From the NCBI RefSeq assembly GCF_900141985.1, contig NZ_FQZK01000018.1, positions 1-64,000 of the forward strand: DNA of 64,000 bases, given 5' to 3'. Both the position numbers and the translations under genes were made by a program. Source of the DNA: Nocardiopsis flavescens. Its GTDB lineage: Bacteria > Actinomycetota > Actinomycetes > Streptosporangiales > Streptosporangiaceae. Positions 35,450-44,522 of this stretch are shown one piece after another (within the stretch, counting starts at the first letter, position 1; each line of letters starts with the position of its first letter). A model generated the notes under the pieces. That model did no database searches and was not told the DNA's origin. It saw nothing but the letters and a program-made list of their open reading frames with translations.

Positions 35450-35484
35450 AGGAGCCCGTCCCCGAGGATGAGGGGGCGGGCTCC
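35450..35484. terminator. Bidirectional terminator serS / bpa
   Basis: The stem AGGAGCCCGTCCCC pairs with GGGGCGGGCTCCT between convergent genes, 50 bp after the serS stop codon. Confidence 0.72.
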
Positions 35485-35515
35485 TGCGCGTGCGGGGCGG
35501 TGTGCTCCGGTGCGC

Positions 35516-36049
35516 CTACAGGTAGGGGCCGGAGACGTTGTCCTCGCGGCCCGGGACCTGGCCCGGCTGGGCCTGGAGTCCCGCGACGCCCGGGGGCAGG
35601 GCCTTGCGCATGTTCTCCAGCTGGGCGCGGGCCGCCATCTGCTGGGCGAACAGGGTGGTCTGGATGCCGTGGAAGAGGCCCTCCAGCCAGCCCACCAGCT
35701 GGGCCTGCGCGATGCGCAGCTCGGCCTCGCTGGGGGCGCTGCCGTCGGCGAACGGCAGGGTGAGGCGGTCCAGCTCGTCTATCAGCTCCGGCGCCAGCCC
35801 GTCCTCCAGCTCCTTGATGGAGGAGGTGTGGATCTCCTTGAGGCGGGTGCGGCTCGCCTCGTCGAGCGGAGCGGCCTTGACCTCCTCCAGGAGCTGGCGG
35901 ATCATGCTGCCGATCCGCATCACCTTGGCGGGCTGCTCCACCATGTCCGCGAGGGTGCGGGGCTCCTCGCTCCCCTCCCCGTCCCCGTGCTGGTCCACTC
36001 CCACGACCAGGACCTGGGGCTGCTCGTTCGGATCGTCCGTAGTGCTCAT
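35516..36049 (-). CDS. bpa: Bacterial proteasome activator Bpa (DUF2587)
   Basis: The 177-residue protein has a disordered N-terminus (about 1-35), a four-helix DUF2587 core (LADMVEQPAKVMRIGSMIRQ ... LFHGIQTTLFAQQMAARAQL) and a C-terminal Gly-Pro-Tyr-Leu. The Gly-x-Tyr-Leu end docks into 20S proteasome alpha-ring pockets. Bpa rings open the 20S gate for ATP-independent degradation. Presence implies a 20S proteasome elsewhere in the genome. Confidence 0.92.
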   Translation of the reverse strand: MSTTDDPNEQPQVLVVGVDQHGDGEGSEEPRTLADMVEQPAKVMRIGSMIRQLLEEVKAAPLDEASRTRLKEIHTSSIKELEDGLAPELIDELDRLTLPFADGSAPSEAELRIAQAQLVGWLEGLFHGIQTTLFAQQMAARAQLENMRKALPPGVAGLQAQPGQVPGREDNVSGPYL

Positions 36050-36083
36050 ATGTCCCCTTACCGAATGTCGTCGACCGCGCCCG

Positions 36084-37058
36084 TCAGCGGGTGAGCAGGA
36101 TCTTGCCGGTGTGCGCGCTCGATTCCATGACGTCGTGCGCCTCCGCCGCGTTCCGCATCGGCAGGACGCGGTCCACGACGGGGCGGATGGCTCCTTGTTC
36201 TACCAACGGCCATACCTGCTCCAGTACTCCCGCGACGATGGCCGACTTCTCGGCCGGGGGGCGCGCGCGGAGGGTCGTGGCGTGGACGGAGAGGCGCTTG
36301 GCGAGCATACGGCCCAGGTCGGCCTCGCCGGAGCGGCCGCCCATCAGCCCGATGATCACCAGGCGGCCGCCGGTGGCCAGGGAGCGCAGGTTGGCGTCCA
36401 GGTAGGAGCCGCCGATGATGTCGAGGACCAGGTCGGCGCCCCCGGCCTCGCGCATCCGGGCGGCGAAGTCCTCGGTGCGGTAGTCGATGGTGATCTCCGC
36501 CCCCAGCTCCCGGCAGGCGGCCAGCTTCTCCGCGCTGCCCGCGGTGACGGCCACCCGGGCGCCCAGGGCGCGGGCGAACTGGATGGCGAAGGTGCCGATG
36601 CCGCTGCCGCCGCCGTGCAGCAGCACGGTGTCGCCCCGGCCCAGGCCGCCCACCATCACCAGGTTCGACCACACCGTGCAGGCGACCTCGGGCAGGGCCG
36701 CCGCCTCGGCCAGGCCAACCCCGGCGGGGACCGGCAGCAGTTGGCCGACCGGCACGGCGACCTTCTCGGCGTAGCCGCCGCCGGACAGCAGGGCGCAGAC
36801 CCGGTCGCCCACCGCCCAGCCCGAGCCCCCGGTGCCCGGCCCCAGCTCCAGGACCGTGCCCGAGCACTCCAGCCCCGGGTACTCGGACGCCCCCGGCGGC
36901 GGCGGATAGGCGCCCTGGCGCTGGGCGACGTCGGCGCGGTTGACCGCGGTGGCGGCCACCTCGACGAGGACCTCCCCTTCGCCGGGAACGGGATCGGGGA
37001 CCTGTGACCAGGCCAGGACCTCGGGTCCGCCCGGTTCGGTGATACGGATCGCGTGCAT
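36084..37058 (-). CDS. NAD(P)H quinone oxidoreductase (PIG3/QOR family)
   Basis: The 324-residue zinc-independent medium-chain dehydrogenase has N-terminal MHAIRITEPGGPEVL, the conserved NRADVAQRQGAYPPPPGAS segment, and the coenzyme-binding VLLHGGGSGIGTFAIQFARA with an NADPH-type Rossmann loop. It fits the PIG3-like quinone oxidoreductases. It lies 34 bp upstream of bpa on the same strand, so co-transcription is likely. The substrate is uncertain. Confidence 0.9.
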   Translation of the reverse strand: MHAIRITEPGGPEVLAWSQVPDPVPGEGEVLVEVAATAVNRADVAQRQGAYPPPPGASEYPGLECSGTVLELGPGTGGSGWAVGDRVCALLSGGGYAEKVAVPVGQLLPVPAGVGLAEAAALPEVACTVWSNLVMVGGLGRGDTVLLHGGGSGIGTFAIQFARALGARVAVTAGSAEKLAACRELGAEITIDYRTEDFAARMREAGGADLVLDIIGGSYLDANLRSLATGGRLVIIGLMGGRSGEADLGRMLAKRLSVHATTLRARPPAEKSAIVAGVLEQVWPLVEQGAIRPVVDRVLPMRNAAEAHDVMESSAHTGKILLTR

Positions 37059-37234
37059 GGGACCGACCGTATCCCCCCGCGGGGGGACGGACTTCGAAGA
37101 GGATCGTGTTCGGGGGGCGAGAAGGGATGCATCGGCGGGCCGCCGCGGGTAAGAGTGAACCCAGGGAGCGACCCCCGCTCCCCGGCGGGGTACCCCTCTC
37201 TCCGCAGTACACCCCCTTCACGCAGGAGAACTCG

Positions 37235-38950
37235 GTGTCACACCAGGATCAGAACGGGACGGGCGCGGCCTCCGAGGGCCAGGAGCCGGACGCGACCCCG
37301 TGGCTGAGCGCGCAGGACGGACCCGGGGAGGCCGGGGCCGCCGTCACCGACCTCGCCTCGCGCGTGCCGGCCGCCCCCTCGCCCCGGGAGCAGTGGTTCG
37401 GCGGCGACGCGCCACCGCCGCCGCCCTATGCCTCCCCCATCCCGCTGGACACCCCGATGACCCCGGCCGCTCCCCCGGCCCCCGCGCCCCCCGGGGCGGC
37501 GGACACCGGCGACGCGGACGACGGGGAGCCGGAGGAGGACGGGCCCACCGGTGCGCGCGCCGACGCCGACGCCGGCAACGGCGCCGAGGACGGCGGGGAC
37601 GAGGGCCCCGGTGCCGAGGACGGTGACGACGGCGAGGACGAGGTGAGCCCGGACACCGTCCGGCTGCTGCCGAGGCCGCTGCGGTTGCGCGAGCGCCCCG
37701 GCCGCCCGGCGCGCCGCCCGGGACGGCCGGAGGCCGAGGGGGAGGCCGACCCCCTGGCCCCCCGCGACCTGCGCCGCGACGCCGACGTCCCCGAACCCGA
37801 GCAGCTGCCGCCGCTGGAGCCGGGGACCGCCTCCGAGGAGGAGCCGCCCGCGCCGACCGAGCCGTCCGCCCCGAGGACGCCGCCGCGGCCCCCGGCCGCG
37901 TGGGCCCCCGCGGAGCCCGCGCCGGCCCTCCCGCGGTCCGGGCCGCCGCCGGCACCGCAGACCCCGTCGACACCGATGGTCCCGCCGGTCCCGCAGACCC
38001 CGGGGGTGAGCGGCGAACGGCAGACCTCCGACTCCCTCAACGCCGCCACCCTGGTCCGCAACCGGCACCAGGGCCCCACCGGCGGCTGGCGGCGCGCCGT
38101 GCACACCGCCACCCTGGGGCTGGTCAACCCCGGCGAGTCCCCCAAGGTGCTGCGCCGGCGCGAACTCGTCGCCCGCGCCTGCACCCCCGTCGCGACCGGC
38201 CACCACCGGGTCGCCGTCCTCAGCCTCAAGGGCGGGGTCGGCAAGACCACCACCACGGTCGCCCTGGGCGCCACGCTGGCCTCCCTGCGCGGCGACCGGG
38301 TGCTGGCCGTGGACGCCAACCCCGACCGGGGGACCCTCTCCGACAAGGTGCGGCTGGAGACCGCCGCGACCATCCGCGACCTCCTCAACGAGCGCCACCT
38401 CGTGGCCCGCTACGCCGACATCCGCGGGTTCACCTCCCAGGCGCCCAGCCGCCTGGAGATCCTCGCCTCCGACCGCGACCCCGCCGTGTCGGAGGCCTTC
38501 GGCGACGAGGACTACCGGGAGGTCGCCCGGATCGTCGAGCACTTCTACTCCATCTGCATCACCGACTGCGGCACCGGCCTCCTGCACGCCGCCATGCGCG
38601 GCGTCCTGGGCCTGGCCGACCAGATCGTCCTGGTGAGTTCCGCGTCCGTGGACGGCGCGCGCAGCGCCAGTGCCACCCTCGACTGGCTGGAGGCGCACGG
38701 ACACGAGGGGCTGGTGCGCGACGCGGTGGTCGTGTTGTCCATGGTGCGCTCCGACAGCAAGAGCAGCGTCGACCTAGACCGGCTGGAGGGCCACTTCGCC
38801 TCCCGCTGCCGCACCGTGGTCCGCGTGCCCTGGGACGGCCACCTGGAGGAGGGCGCCGAGGTGGACCTCGAACGGCTCGCCCCCGCCACCCGCGACGCCT
38901 ACCTGAGGCTCGCCGCCACCGTCGGGGAGGGGTTCGGCCGCCACCGGTGA
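37235..38950 (+). CDS. MinD/ParA-like ATPase with long disordered N-terminus
   Basis: The 571-residue protein starts at GTG 37235 after CAGGAGAACTC. The first about 300 residues are low-complexity Pro, Ala, Glu, Asp and Gly. The C-terminal ATPase (about 325-571) has the deviant Walker A SLKGGVGKTTTTVALGATLA and LAVDANPDRGTLSDKV. The layout resembles the EspI/MinD-like ATPases linked to type VII secretion in actinobacteria, but no ESX gene is in the window, so that role is only inference. Confidence 0.85.
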   Translation: MSHQDQNGTGAASEGQEPDATPWLSAQDGPGEAGAAVTDLASRVPAAPSPREQWFGGDAPPPPPYASPIPLDTPMTPAAPPAPAPPGAADTGDADDGEPEEDGPTGARADADAGNGAEDGGDEGPGAEDGDDGEDEVSPDTVRLLPRPLRLRERPGRPARRPGRPEAEGEADPLAPRDLRRDADVPEPEQLPPLEPGTASEEEPPAPTEPSAPRTPPRPPAAWAPAEPAPALPRSGPPPAPQTPSTPMVPPVPQTPGVSGERQTSDSLNAATLVRNRHQGPTGGWRRAVHTATLGLVNPGESPKVLRRRELVARACTPVATGHHRVAVLSLKGGVGKTTTTVALGATLASLRGDRVLAVDANPDRGTLSDKVRLETAATIRDLLNERHLVARYADIRGFTSQAPSRLEILASDRDPAVSEAFGDEDYREVARIVEHFYSICITDCGTGLLHAAMRGVLGLADQIVLVSSASVDGARSASATLDWLEAHGHEGLVRDAVVVLSMVRSDSKSSVDLDRLEGHFASRCRTVVRVPWDGHLEEGAEVDLERLAPATRDAYLRLAATVGEGFGRHR

Positions 38951-39008
38951 CGGATTCCGCGCCGACGGCCCCTCGCGGACAATGGACGGCGGCGAGAGGG
39001 GGCCGAGG

Positions 39009-39902
39009 ATGAACGAAAGGGAGATCCCGCCGGCGGTGGTCGCGGGGGTGGACGGCTCGTCCGGTGCCCGCGCCGCGCTGGTGTGGGCGGTCGAGGCGGC
39101 CGCCCGCCGCCGGGTCCCGCTGCGCATCGTGCACGGGACGGGCCCGGCCGCCGGCGATGGCGACAGGCTGCGCGCCGCCCACGGGCTGCTCACCGAGAGC
39201 GCCGGGTACGCCCGCCGGGCCCGCCCCGACATCGAGGTGGTCACCGTCCTGGCCGCCGAGCACGCCCCCGCCGTCCTGCTGGGGGAGGCCCGCGCCGGGG
39301 ACGTCATCGCGGTGGGCTCGCGGGGGCTGGGCCCGGTGCGCGCCCTCCTGCTCGGCTCCGCGGCCGTGCGCGCCTCCGCCCACGCGCCCTGCCCGGCGGT
39401 GGTCGTCCCCGACACCGGGCCCCGCGGGTACCGGGGACGCGTCGTGGTCGGGGTGGACGGCTCGCCGCCCTCCCGGCGCGCCCTGCGCTTCGCCCTCCGG
39501 GAGGCGCTGGCCACCGGCGCCTCGGTGACCGTGGTCCACGCCCGCGGCGCCGGCGCCCCGGCCGCCGGGACGGCGTCCGGCCGGGGGCCCGGCGACCTCG
39601 TGGCCGGGGAACTCGCCGAGGCCGTCGACGGGCGCACCGCGCACCTGGACGTCGAGGCCGTGCGCGTCGAGGGGGACCCCGTGCAGGCGCTCCTGGAGGC
39701 CGGAGCGGACGCCGACATGATCGTCGTCGGCTCGCGCGGGCGCGGCGGGGTGCACGGACTGGTCCTGGGTTCGGTCGGCCAGGGGGTGCTGAACCGCGCC
39801 GGAGTCCCGGTGGCCGTCCTGCCCCCGCGCGCCGGTGAGACCGGCGCGGGGCCGGCGGGGCCCGGAAACCGTGCCCGAAGGTCCCCGGACCGGTGGCCTT
39901 GA
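39009..39902 (+). CDS. Universal stress protein, tandem UspA domains
   Basis: The 297-residue protein has two Usp domains (about 8-135 and 145-280). The second carries the ATP-binding glycine pattern VGSRGRGGVHGLVLGSVGQG, and the first has VGSRGLGPVRALLLGSAA. Such proteins bind ATP and help stress or dormancy survival. It is followed 67 bp later by a second Usp gene of the same design, indicating local duplication. Confidence 0.92.
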   Translation: MNEREIPPAVVAGVDGSSGARAALVWAVEAAARRRVPLRIVHGTGPAAGDGDRLRAAHGLLTESAGYARRARPDIEVVTVLAAEHAPAVLLGEARAGDVIAVGSRGLGPVRALLLGSAAVRASAHAPCPAVVVPDTGPRGYRGRVVVGVDGSPPSRRALRFALREALATGASVTVVHARGAGAPAAGTASGRGPGDLVAGELAEAVDGRTAHLDVEAVRVEGDPVQALLEAGADADMIVVGSRGRGGVHGLVLGSVGQGVLNRAGVPVAVLPPRAGETGAGPAGPGNRARRSPDRWP

Positions 39903-39969
39903 GCCCTGTGCCGCTCACCGCACCATGGGGTGTACTCGGTGATGATGGGTGCCTGAAGGGGGTTGTCAC

Positions 39970-40893
39970 ATGGTGAACGAGGACCGCACACCGCGCGTGG
40001 TGGTGGGCATCGACGGATCGGACAACGGGCAGGCGGCCCTGGAGTGGGCGGCGGCCGAGGCGGAGCGCCGGGGGGTGCCGCTGCGGATCGTGCACGCCCT
40101 GGGCATGCCGCTGATCGTGTCCGCGTACGGCGGCCCGGCCAGGTTCGAGCCGACCGAGGAGATCCGGGGGCAGGCCACCGAGGTCCTGCGGAACGCGGTG
40201 GAGCACGTGGGCAGGGCGCGGCCGGGGGTGGGGACCGAGACCGTCACCGCCCTGGAGGAGGCGCCGCTGGCCCTGCTGCGCCAGTGCCACCCGCACGACC
40301 TGCTGGTGGTGGGAACCCGGGGGATGGGCACCGTCAAGGCGGTGTTCGTCGGCTCGGTGAGCGTTCGGGTGGCCGCCCAGGCGCCCTGCCCGGTCGTGGT
40401 GGTGCCCTCGCACGGGGGCGCGCCCGCGACCACGGGGCTGAAGCGGATCGTCGTCGGCGTCGACGGCTCCCGCAACGGACGCCGCGCCCTGGGCCTGGCG
40501 GTGTCCCTGGCCGCCGAGGCCGAGGGCGAACTGGTCGTGGTGCACAGCTGGGAGGTGCCCTACCCCTACGACCCCGTCGCGATGACCGCGGCCGGCTACC
40601 AGCCCCAGGAGGACCTGTTCGAGAAGCAGTCCGAGGAGCTGGTCGCCGAACTCCTCGCGGAGGCCATTGACGAGCAGCGCGACGACGTGGACGTCGACGT
40701 CACGGTGGTGCGCACCCGGAACGGGCCGGTGAACGCTGTCCTAGAGGCCGCCGAGGGCGCCGACGCGATCGTCGTCGGCTCGCGCGGACGCGGCACCGTG
40801 CGCGGGCTGCTGCTGGGCTCGGTCAGCCAGGGGGTGCTGCACCACTCCGCGATCCCGGTGGTGGTGCTGCCCCGGCACGCGGACGAGGACTGA
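39970..40893 (+). CDS. Universal stress protein, tandem UspA domains
   Basis: The 307-residue protein has two Usp domains (about 9-145 and 155-300) with the ATP motifs VGTRGMGTVKAVFVGSVS and VGSRGRGTVRGLLLGSVSQG. It is related to the preceding Usp gene and probably co-regulated. ATG 39970 is preceded by GAAGGGGG. A strong hairpin follows at 40899-40930. Confidence 0.92.
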   Translation: MVNEDRTPRVVVGIDGSDNGQAALEWAAAEAERRGVPLRIVHALGMPLIVSAYGGPARFEPTEEIRGQATEVLRNAVEHVGRARPGVGTETVTALEEAPLALLRQCHPHDLLVVGTRGMGTVKAVFVGSVSVRVAAQAPCPVVVVPSHGGAPATTGLKRIVVGVDGSRNGRRALGLAVSLAAEAEGELVVVHSWEVPYPYDPVAMTAAGYQPQEDLFEKQSEELVAELLAEAIDEQRDDVDVDVTVVRTRNGPVNAVLEAAEGADAIVVGSRGRGTVRGLLLGSVSQGVLHHSAIPVVVLPRHADED

Positions 40894-40898
40894 CCGGC

Positions 40899-40930
40899 CC
40901 CCCGGCGGGCCCGCGCGGGCCCGCCGGGGG
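40899..40930. terminator. Terminator after Usp pair
   Basis: A perfect 15-bp stem, with core GGCGGGCCCG/CGGGCCCGCC extended by C5/G5, starts 5 bp after the stop codon. It may also serve the convergent VOC gene. Confidence 0.75.
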
Positions 40931-41044
40931 CGGTGCCCCCGGCTCACGCGGCGGGCGGTGCTCCGGGACGGCCCCCGGAAGCGGCACGGCCGCCGACGCC
41001 GGAGGCCACCGCGGGCGGCGCCCCGTGCCGCCCGGCCCCCGGGT

Positions 41045-41419
41045 TCACCGGGCGTCGTACTCCAGGCAGAACGGGTGTCCGGCGGGGTCCGCGTACACCC
41101 GGAACCACACCCGGCCGCCCTCCTCCTCCGTGCGCAGCAGCGCCGCGCCCAGCTCCAGCACCCGTGCCTGCGCCGTGTCGATGTCCTCCACCCACACGTC
41201 CAGGTGCGCCTGCTGCGGCCGTTCGGGGTCCGGCCACGCGGCCGCCCGGTGCCCCTCCACCCTCTGGAACGCGAGCACCGGCCACTCCCGGGGGTCGCCG
41301 ACGGTCACCCAGTCCTCTTCCCGCTCGGTCACGGGCCGGCCCAGCAGCTCCGCGTAGAACCCCGCCAGCGCCTCGGGTTCGGGGCAGTCGTAGACAAACG
41401 TGTGCAGTCGTCCGATCAT
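41045..41419 (-). CDS. VOC-family (glyoxalase-like) protein
   Basis: The 124-residue protein starts at ATG 41419 (MIGRLHTFVYDCPEPEALAG). Two beta-alpha-beta-beta-beta units contain FYAELLGRPV and VWFRVYADPAGHPFCLEY, the usual glyoxalase/bleomycin-resistance pattern in actinomycetes (glyoxalase-like domain 6 type). The substrate is unknown. The upstream in-frame extension has no coding character. Confidence 0.88.
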   Translation of the reverse strand: MIGRLHTFVYDCPEPEALAGFYAELLGRPVTEREEDWVTVGDPREWPVLAFQRVEGHRAAAWPDPERPQQAHLDVWVEDIDTAQARVLELGAALLRTEEEGGRVWFRVYADPAGHPFCLEYDAR

Positions 41420-41794
41420 GCCCGCAGCCTGCCACGCGCCCCCGGCCCTGTCGACGTTCCGGCCGCTCGGGACGGGGCGTCGGGGGGCCGGGGACGGTAC
41501 GGTGTCGGCCGGCGCTCCCACCGGGGACGGCCGTGTCCCCGCCCGCGTGCCCTGGCCGGCGGCGCACGGCCCGGCTCGCCGGAGGAGGCCCCGACCGCAG
41601 GCCGGGCGGGCCGTCGGGGGAGGCCCCGGAGCGCCGCCCACCACGCGCGGGACCGGACCGGCAGGTCCCGGCCGGGACCGCGGGATCCGGTGGCCGCCGA
41701 GCGTGGCCGTTGTCGAGCGCGGGCGGGCCCCGTTCTCCCCGCGGCTCCGGAGAGCCTGCGGGCGGCGGGGGACCGGCCGGGGAAACCGCGGCCC
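41420..41794. other. 375-bp gap without a gene
   Basis: The gap is very GC-rich, and its open frames on both strands have no domain-like composition. I see no repeats or hairpins that stand out. Confidence 0.4.
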
Positions 41795-42160
41795 TCAGCG
41801 GAACCGGTACCCGTCCTCGGCGGAGGCTTCACCCATGAGCAGGTCGGGGGACACGCGGACGGCCATGTACGGGCGCACCAGGGACTCCGCCCCGGCGTCG
41901 TCGTACCCGTCCGGGAGCGGGGCCGGGCGCGGGCGGGGCACCGCGGGCAGCGCGGGGACGGGCCGGGCGGGCGCCGCCTCCAGGGCGGGCCGCACCGGCG
42001 GTGCCTCCAGCGCCGCGCGGAGCCTGCGGTCCTTCGGCCCGTCGATGACGCGCGCCACCGGGCTCAGCACCCAGGCCAGCGCCGAGGCGCACAGCCACCA
42101 CAGCCGTGACACCGGTGACCTGCGCGGCCTGCGGTGGCGTCCGTTCCCGTCCCTGCCCAT
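41795..42160 (-). CDS. Hypothetical single-pass membrane protein
   Basis: The 121-residue protein has a basic N-terminus (GRHRRPRRSPVSR), one hydrophobic helix at about residues 20-38 (WWLCASALAWVLSPVARVI), a Pro/Ala-rich linker and a C-terminal segment ESLVRPYMAVR of a type seen in small actinomycete proteins. A short-tailed Lys/Arg-in topology is likely. No function is known. Confidence 0.6.
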   Translation of the reverse strand: MGRDGNGRHRRPRRSPVSRLWWLCASALAWVLSPVARVIDGPKDRRLRAALEAPPVRPALEAAPARPVPALPAVPRPRPAPLPDGYDDAGAESLVRPYMAVRVSPDLLMGEASAEDGYRFR

Positions 42161-42277
42161 GGTTCAGCTCCAGTCATGTGTTCAAAGTTGCTCAGATCTT
42201 GTGAAGAGGTCCCGAAGAAGGAGACAGCGGTTCCGCCGTGCGCGCCGCCCGGGCGGGGCGGTCGCGGCGAGCGGGGG

Positions 42278-42562
42278 TCAGGGCATGGCGTCGACGGCCA
42301 GGAGCGCGGAGACCCGCGCGTCCTCGTAGGCGACCACCGCGGCGTTGACGGCGCCCATCAGCGCCGCGTCCTCCAGCGCCTGGGCCCGGCCGTCGCCGGT
42401 CTCGCCCCTCCAGCGGCGCAGGTGCTCGGCCGCGGCGGCGAGCGCCTCGCGCAGTGCCGCGGCGTCGATCCCGCCCTCCCGAGACCGGCTCGCGTCCGAG
42501 AACGCCTCGGTGCGGGCGCGCCGGGTCGTGGTCGGGACGGGGTACTGGTGCGCGGGGATCAT
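42278..42562 (-). CDS. Hypothetical 94-residue helical protein
   Basis: ATG 42562 gives MIPAHQYPVPTTTRRARTEA, then a helical Ala-rich domain with RRWRGETGDGRAQALEDAAL. Third positions are G/C-biased. It follows the hypothetical membrane gene's strand and lies upstream of it, so they may form an operon divergent from the XRE-Tudor gene. I recognise no family. Confidence 0.5.
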   Translation of the reverse strand: MIPAHQYPVPTTTRRARTEAFSDASRSREGGIDAAALREALAAAAEHLRRWRGETGDGRAQALEDAALMGAVNAAVVAYEDARVSALLAVDAMP

Positions 42563-42930
42563 GGCTGCTGCTCCTCAGGAGGGGCGGACGGGTGGTCGGT
42601 GCCCGCGTCGGCTGCGCGGTACGGGGGCCTCTTCGGGAGGGCCGCCGTGGACGCCCCCGAGTCCACGGCGGCCGGGGCCGGAACCCGGTTCCGGCGCGGG
42701 CCCGGGACGCCCGGCGCACTCGGTGGACCGAACGGCTCCTGTGACCCGCCCGGTGATGATGGCACATCTGGTCAAGATTGTGCAAGGCGAAGGTGCGCAT
42801 TGGTCAATAGTGCCCGGTGTGTTCGTTGTGCACACGAGGAGACCGACTGCCCGGTACTCCGTCCTCCCCGTGCACAACAGGCACCGTCGGAAGTAACCTT
42901 GGACACGGAGTACTCGCGGGAAGGCGGATC
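42563..42930. promoter_or_regulatory. Divergent promoter region before XRE-Tudor gene
   Basis: These 368 bp hold no credible gene. The right half (about 42750-42900) is clearly less GC-rich and is the likely promoter zone for the regulator and the divergent small genes. Confidence 0.45.
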
Positions 42931-43671
42931 ATGGCGGACAAGCCGACGAGGGGGGCGCTGGTCAAGGCCCGGCGCAATGAACTGGGACTGTCCCAGAACG
43001 AGCTGGCGGGCCTGGTGGGGGTGTCGCGCGGGACCATCCGGAACATCGAGGCCGACCTGGTGGAACCCAACAAGTCCACCTGGGCCTCCCTGGACCGCGT
43101 GCTCGGGAGCCTGGCGGACGAGGAGGCGGAGCCCACGGCCGAGGTGGGCGACCGGGTCTCCCACGACGCCTACGGCCAGGGCGTGGTCGTGGCCGCCCGG
43201 GGGCAGGGCGAGTCCTCCCGCATCCGTGTGGACTTCGGGGCCCCGCACGGTGAGAAGGACCTGGTGCTCAAGTACGCGCCGGCCGAGATGGGCGAGGACG
43301 ACCCCTCCGGCGGCGCCGAGTCCCCGGCGCGCGCCCGCCCCGACACCGACCCCTCCTCGGTCCCCGCCGAGATCGCCGAGGTCCTCGTGTCCGGGCCGGT
43401 CATCGACTACGAGGTGTTCCACCCCCAGGAGGGCGACGGCATCGCCGTGGTGGCGATGCTGGTCAAGACCACGGACGCCCGCCTGTCGCGGAGGGACCGG
43501 CGCTACATCTCCGACGTGTGGGACACCCTGGCGGACTCCCTGCACGCGGACTCCGAGGGCGAAGAGGACGCCGAGCCCGACGCGGCCCCCGCGGACCGGG
43601 CCGCCGCGCAGCGGACCGCCGCCGCGCCGGAGACCGCCCGGACCGTCCGGCCCGAGCCCCGCGAGCGCTGA
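42931..43671 (+). CDS. XRE regulator fused to a PcrA/UvrD-like Tudor domain
   Basis: The protein is 246 residues from ATG 42931. Residues about 8-65 are an XRE helix-turn-helix (LGLSQNELAGLVGVSRGTIR). Residues about 72-115 read GDRVSHDAYGQGVVVAARGQ ... VDFGAPHGEKDLVLKYAP, the compact beta-barrel normally found at the C-terminus of UvrD/PcrA helicases, where it contacts RNA polymerase. The rest is acidic and Ala-rich. The fusion suggests a DNA-binding regulator that also docks on RNA polymerase (inference). Confidence 0.82.
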   Translation: MADKPTRGALVKARRNELGLSQNELAGLVGVSRGTIRNIEADLVEPNKSTWASLDRVLGSLADEEAEPTAEVGDRVSHDAYGQGVVVAARGQGESSRIRVDFGAPHGEKDLVLKYAPAEMGEDDPSGGAESPARARPDTDPSSVPAEIAEVLVSGPVIDYEVFHPQEGDGIAVVAMLVKTTDARLSRRDRRYISDVWDTLADSLHADSEGEEDAEPDAAPADRAAAQRTAAAPETARTVRPEPRER

Positions 43672-43681
43672 CGCCCCGTCC

Positions 43682-44110
43682 TCAGTCCGCCTCGATCCCG
43701 CGGGCGAGCAGGACCGCCTGCTGCTCCTCGTTGAGGAACTCGGCGCCCAGGACGCGCCGCAGGTTCGGCACCAGGTCGAGGTCGTCCAGCGAGGCGACGT
43801 CGAACAGGTCGTCCTCCCCGTCCCACACCGGGGCGCACTCCTGGTAGACCTCGTTCCCGCCGTCCAGGCACAGCTCCTCCACCGTGGCGAGGAGGTCGGT
43901 ACCGATCTCCAGCCGCTCGAAGTACTCCCGTGCCTGCGGCATGACCTTGTACGCCAGGTCGTTCTCGTACGCGTACTTCCACGCGTCGCCGCCGTGGCCC
44001 TGCTCCCGGAGGACGTCGGCGATCCGGAACGGGGGCGCCAGCACCTCGTCGGTGTACATGAGCTGCTCGATCACGAGGAGCTTGAAATTGAAGTCCTTGA
44101 AGGCGGTCAT
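43682..44110 (-). CDS. DUF6892-like protein
   Basis: The 142-residue acidic protein begins MTAFKDFNFKLLVIEQLMYT, a start typical of the DUF6892 group. It contains WKYAYENDLAYKVMPQAREY and a C-terminal leucine-rich segment. No signal peptide or membrane helix is seen. It converges with the XRE-Tudor gene with 10 bp between stops. Function is unknown; the family name is from memory of the N-terminal pattern. Confidence 0.72.
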   Translation of the reverse strand: MTAFKDFNFKLLVIEQLMYTDEVLAPPFRIADVLREQGHGGDAWKYAYENDLAYKVMPQAREYFERLEIGTDLLATVEELCLDGGNEVYQECAPVWDGEDDLFDVASLDDLDLVPNLRRVLGAEFLNEEQQAVLLARGIEAD

Positions 44111-44336
44111 GCCGCGACCCTAGACCACCCCTGCGACACCCGCCGGACCCGGCTCCCGCAGGTCGCGGCCGGGCGCGCCCGGCCGCCGGCCCGCCGGCGA
44201 ACGACCCCGGCCGAGGGCGAGAACACCGAAGGCCGGTGCCCCGGGCCCGTGCGCACCCTCCGCGCCCCGGACCCGGACCACCGGCCTTCGCTGCTTCTGC
44301 TCCGGCGCACCGACCTGCTCGAACGCGCCGGTTCTG

Positions 44337-44425
44337 CGGAGGGTATGGGATTTGAACCCATGAAGTCCCGTCAAGGACTTGGTGCTTTTCAAGAGCACTG
44401 CACTCGGCCGCTATGCGAACCCTCC
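44337..44425 (-). tRNA. tRNA-Ser (TGA)
   Basis: This 89-nt class II tRNA on the minus strand pairs acceptor GGAGGGT with ACCCTCC. The anticodon loop is CTTGAAA (anticodon TGA). It has a long variable arm and a GGTTCAAAT T loop. Confidence 0.95.
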
Positions 44426-44522
44426 CGGGACCCCTTCGGGTCTCCGCGAGTCATCGTAGCCGACGCGCCCCGCCGCCACGCGCCCGCCGGGGAAGTCGCC
44501 GCGGGGCGGGTGGCGCACGGGG

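Noticed and set aside
37235..38950. Assigning the MinD-like ATPase to a type VII secretion locus
   Set aside because: No EccC, EccB, PE/WXG100 or other ESX gene is in the window.
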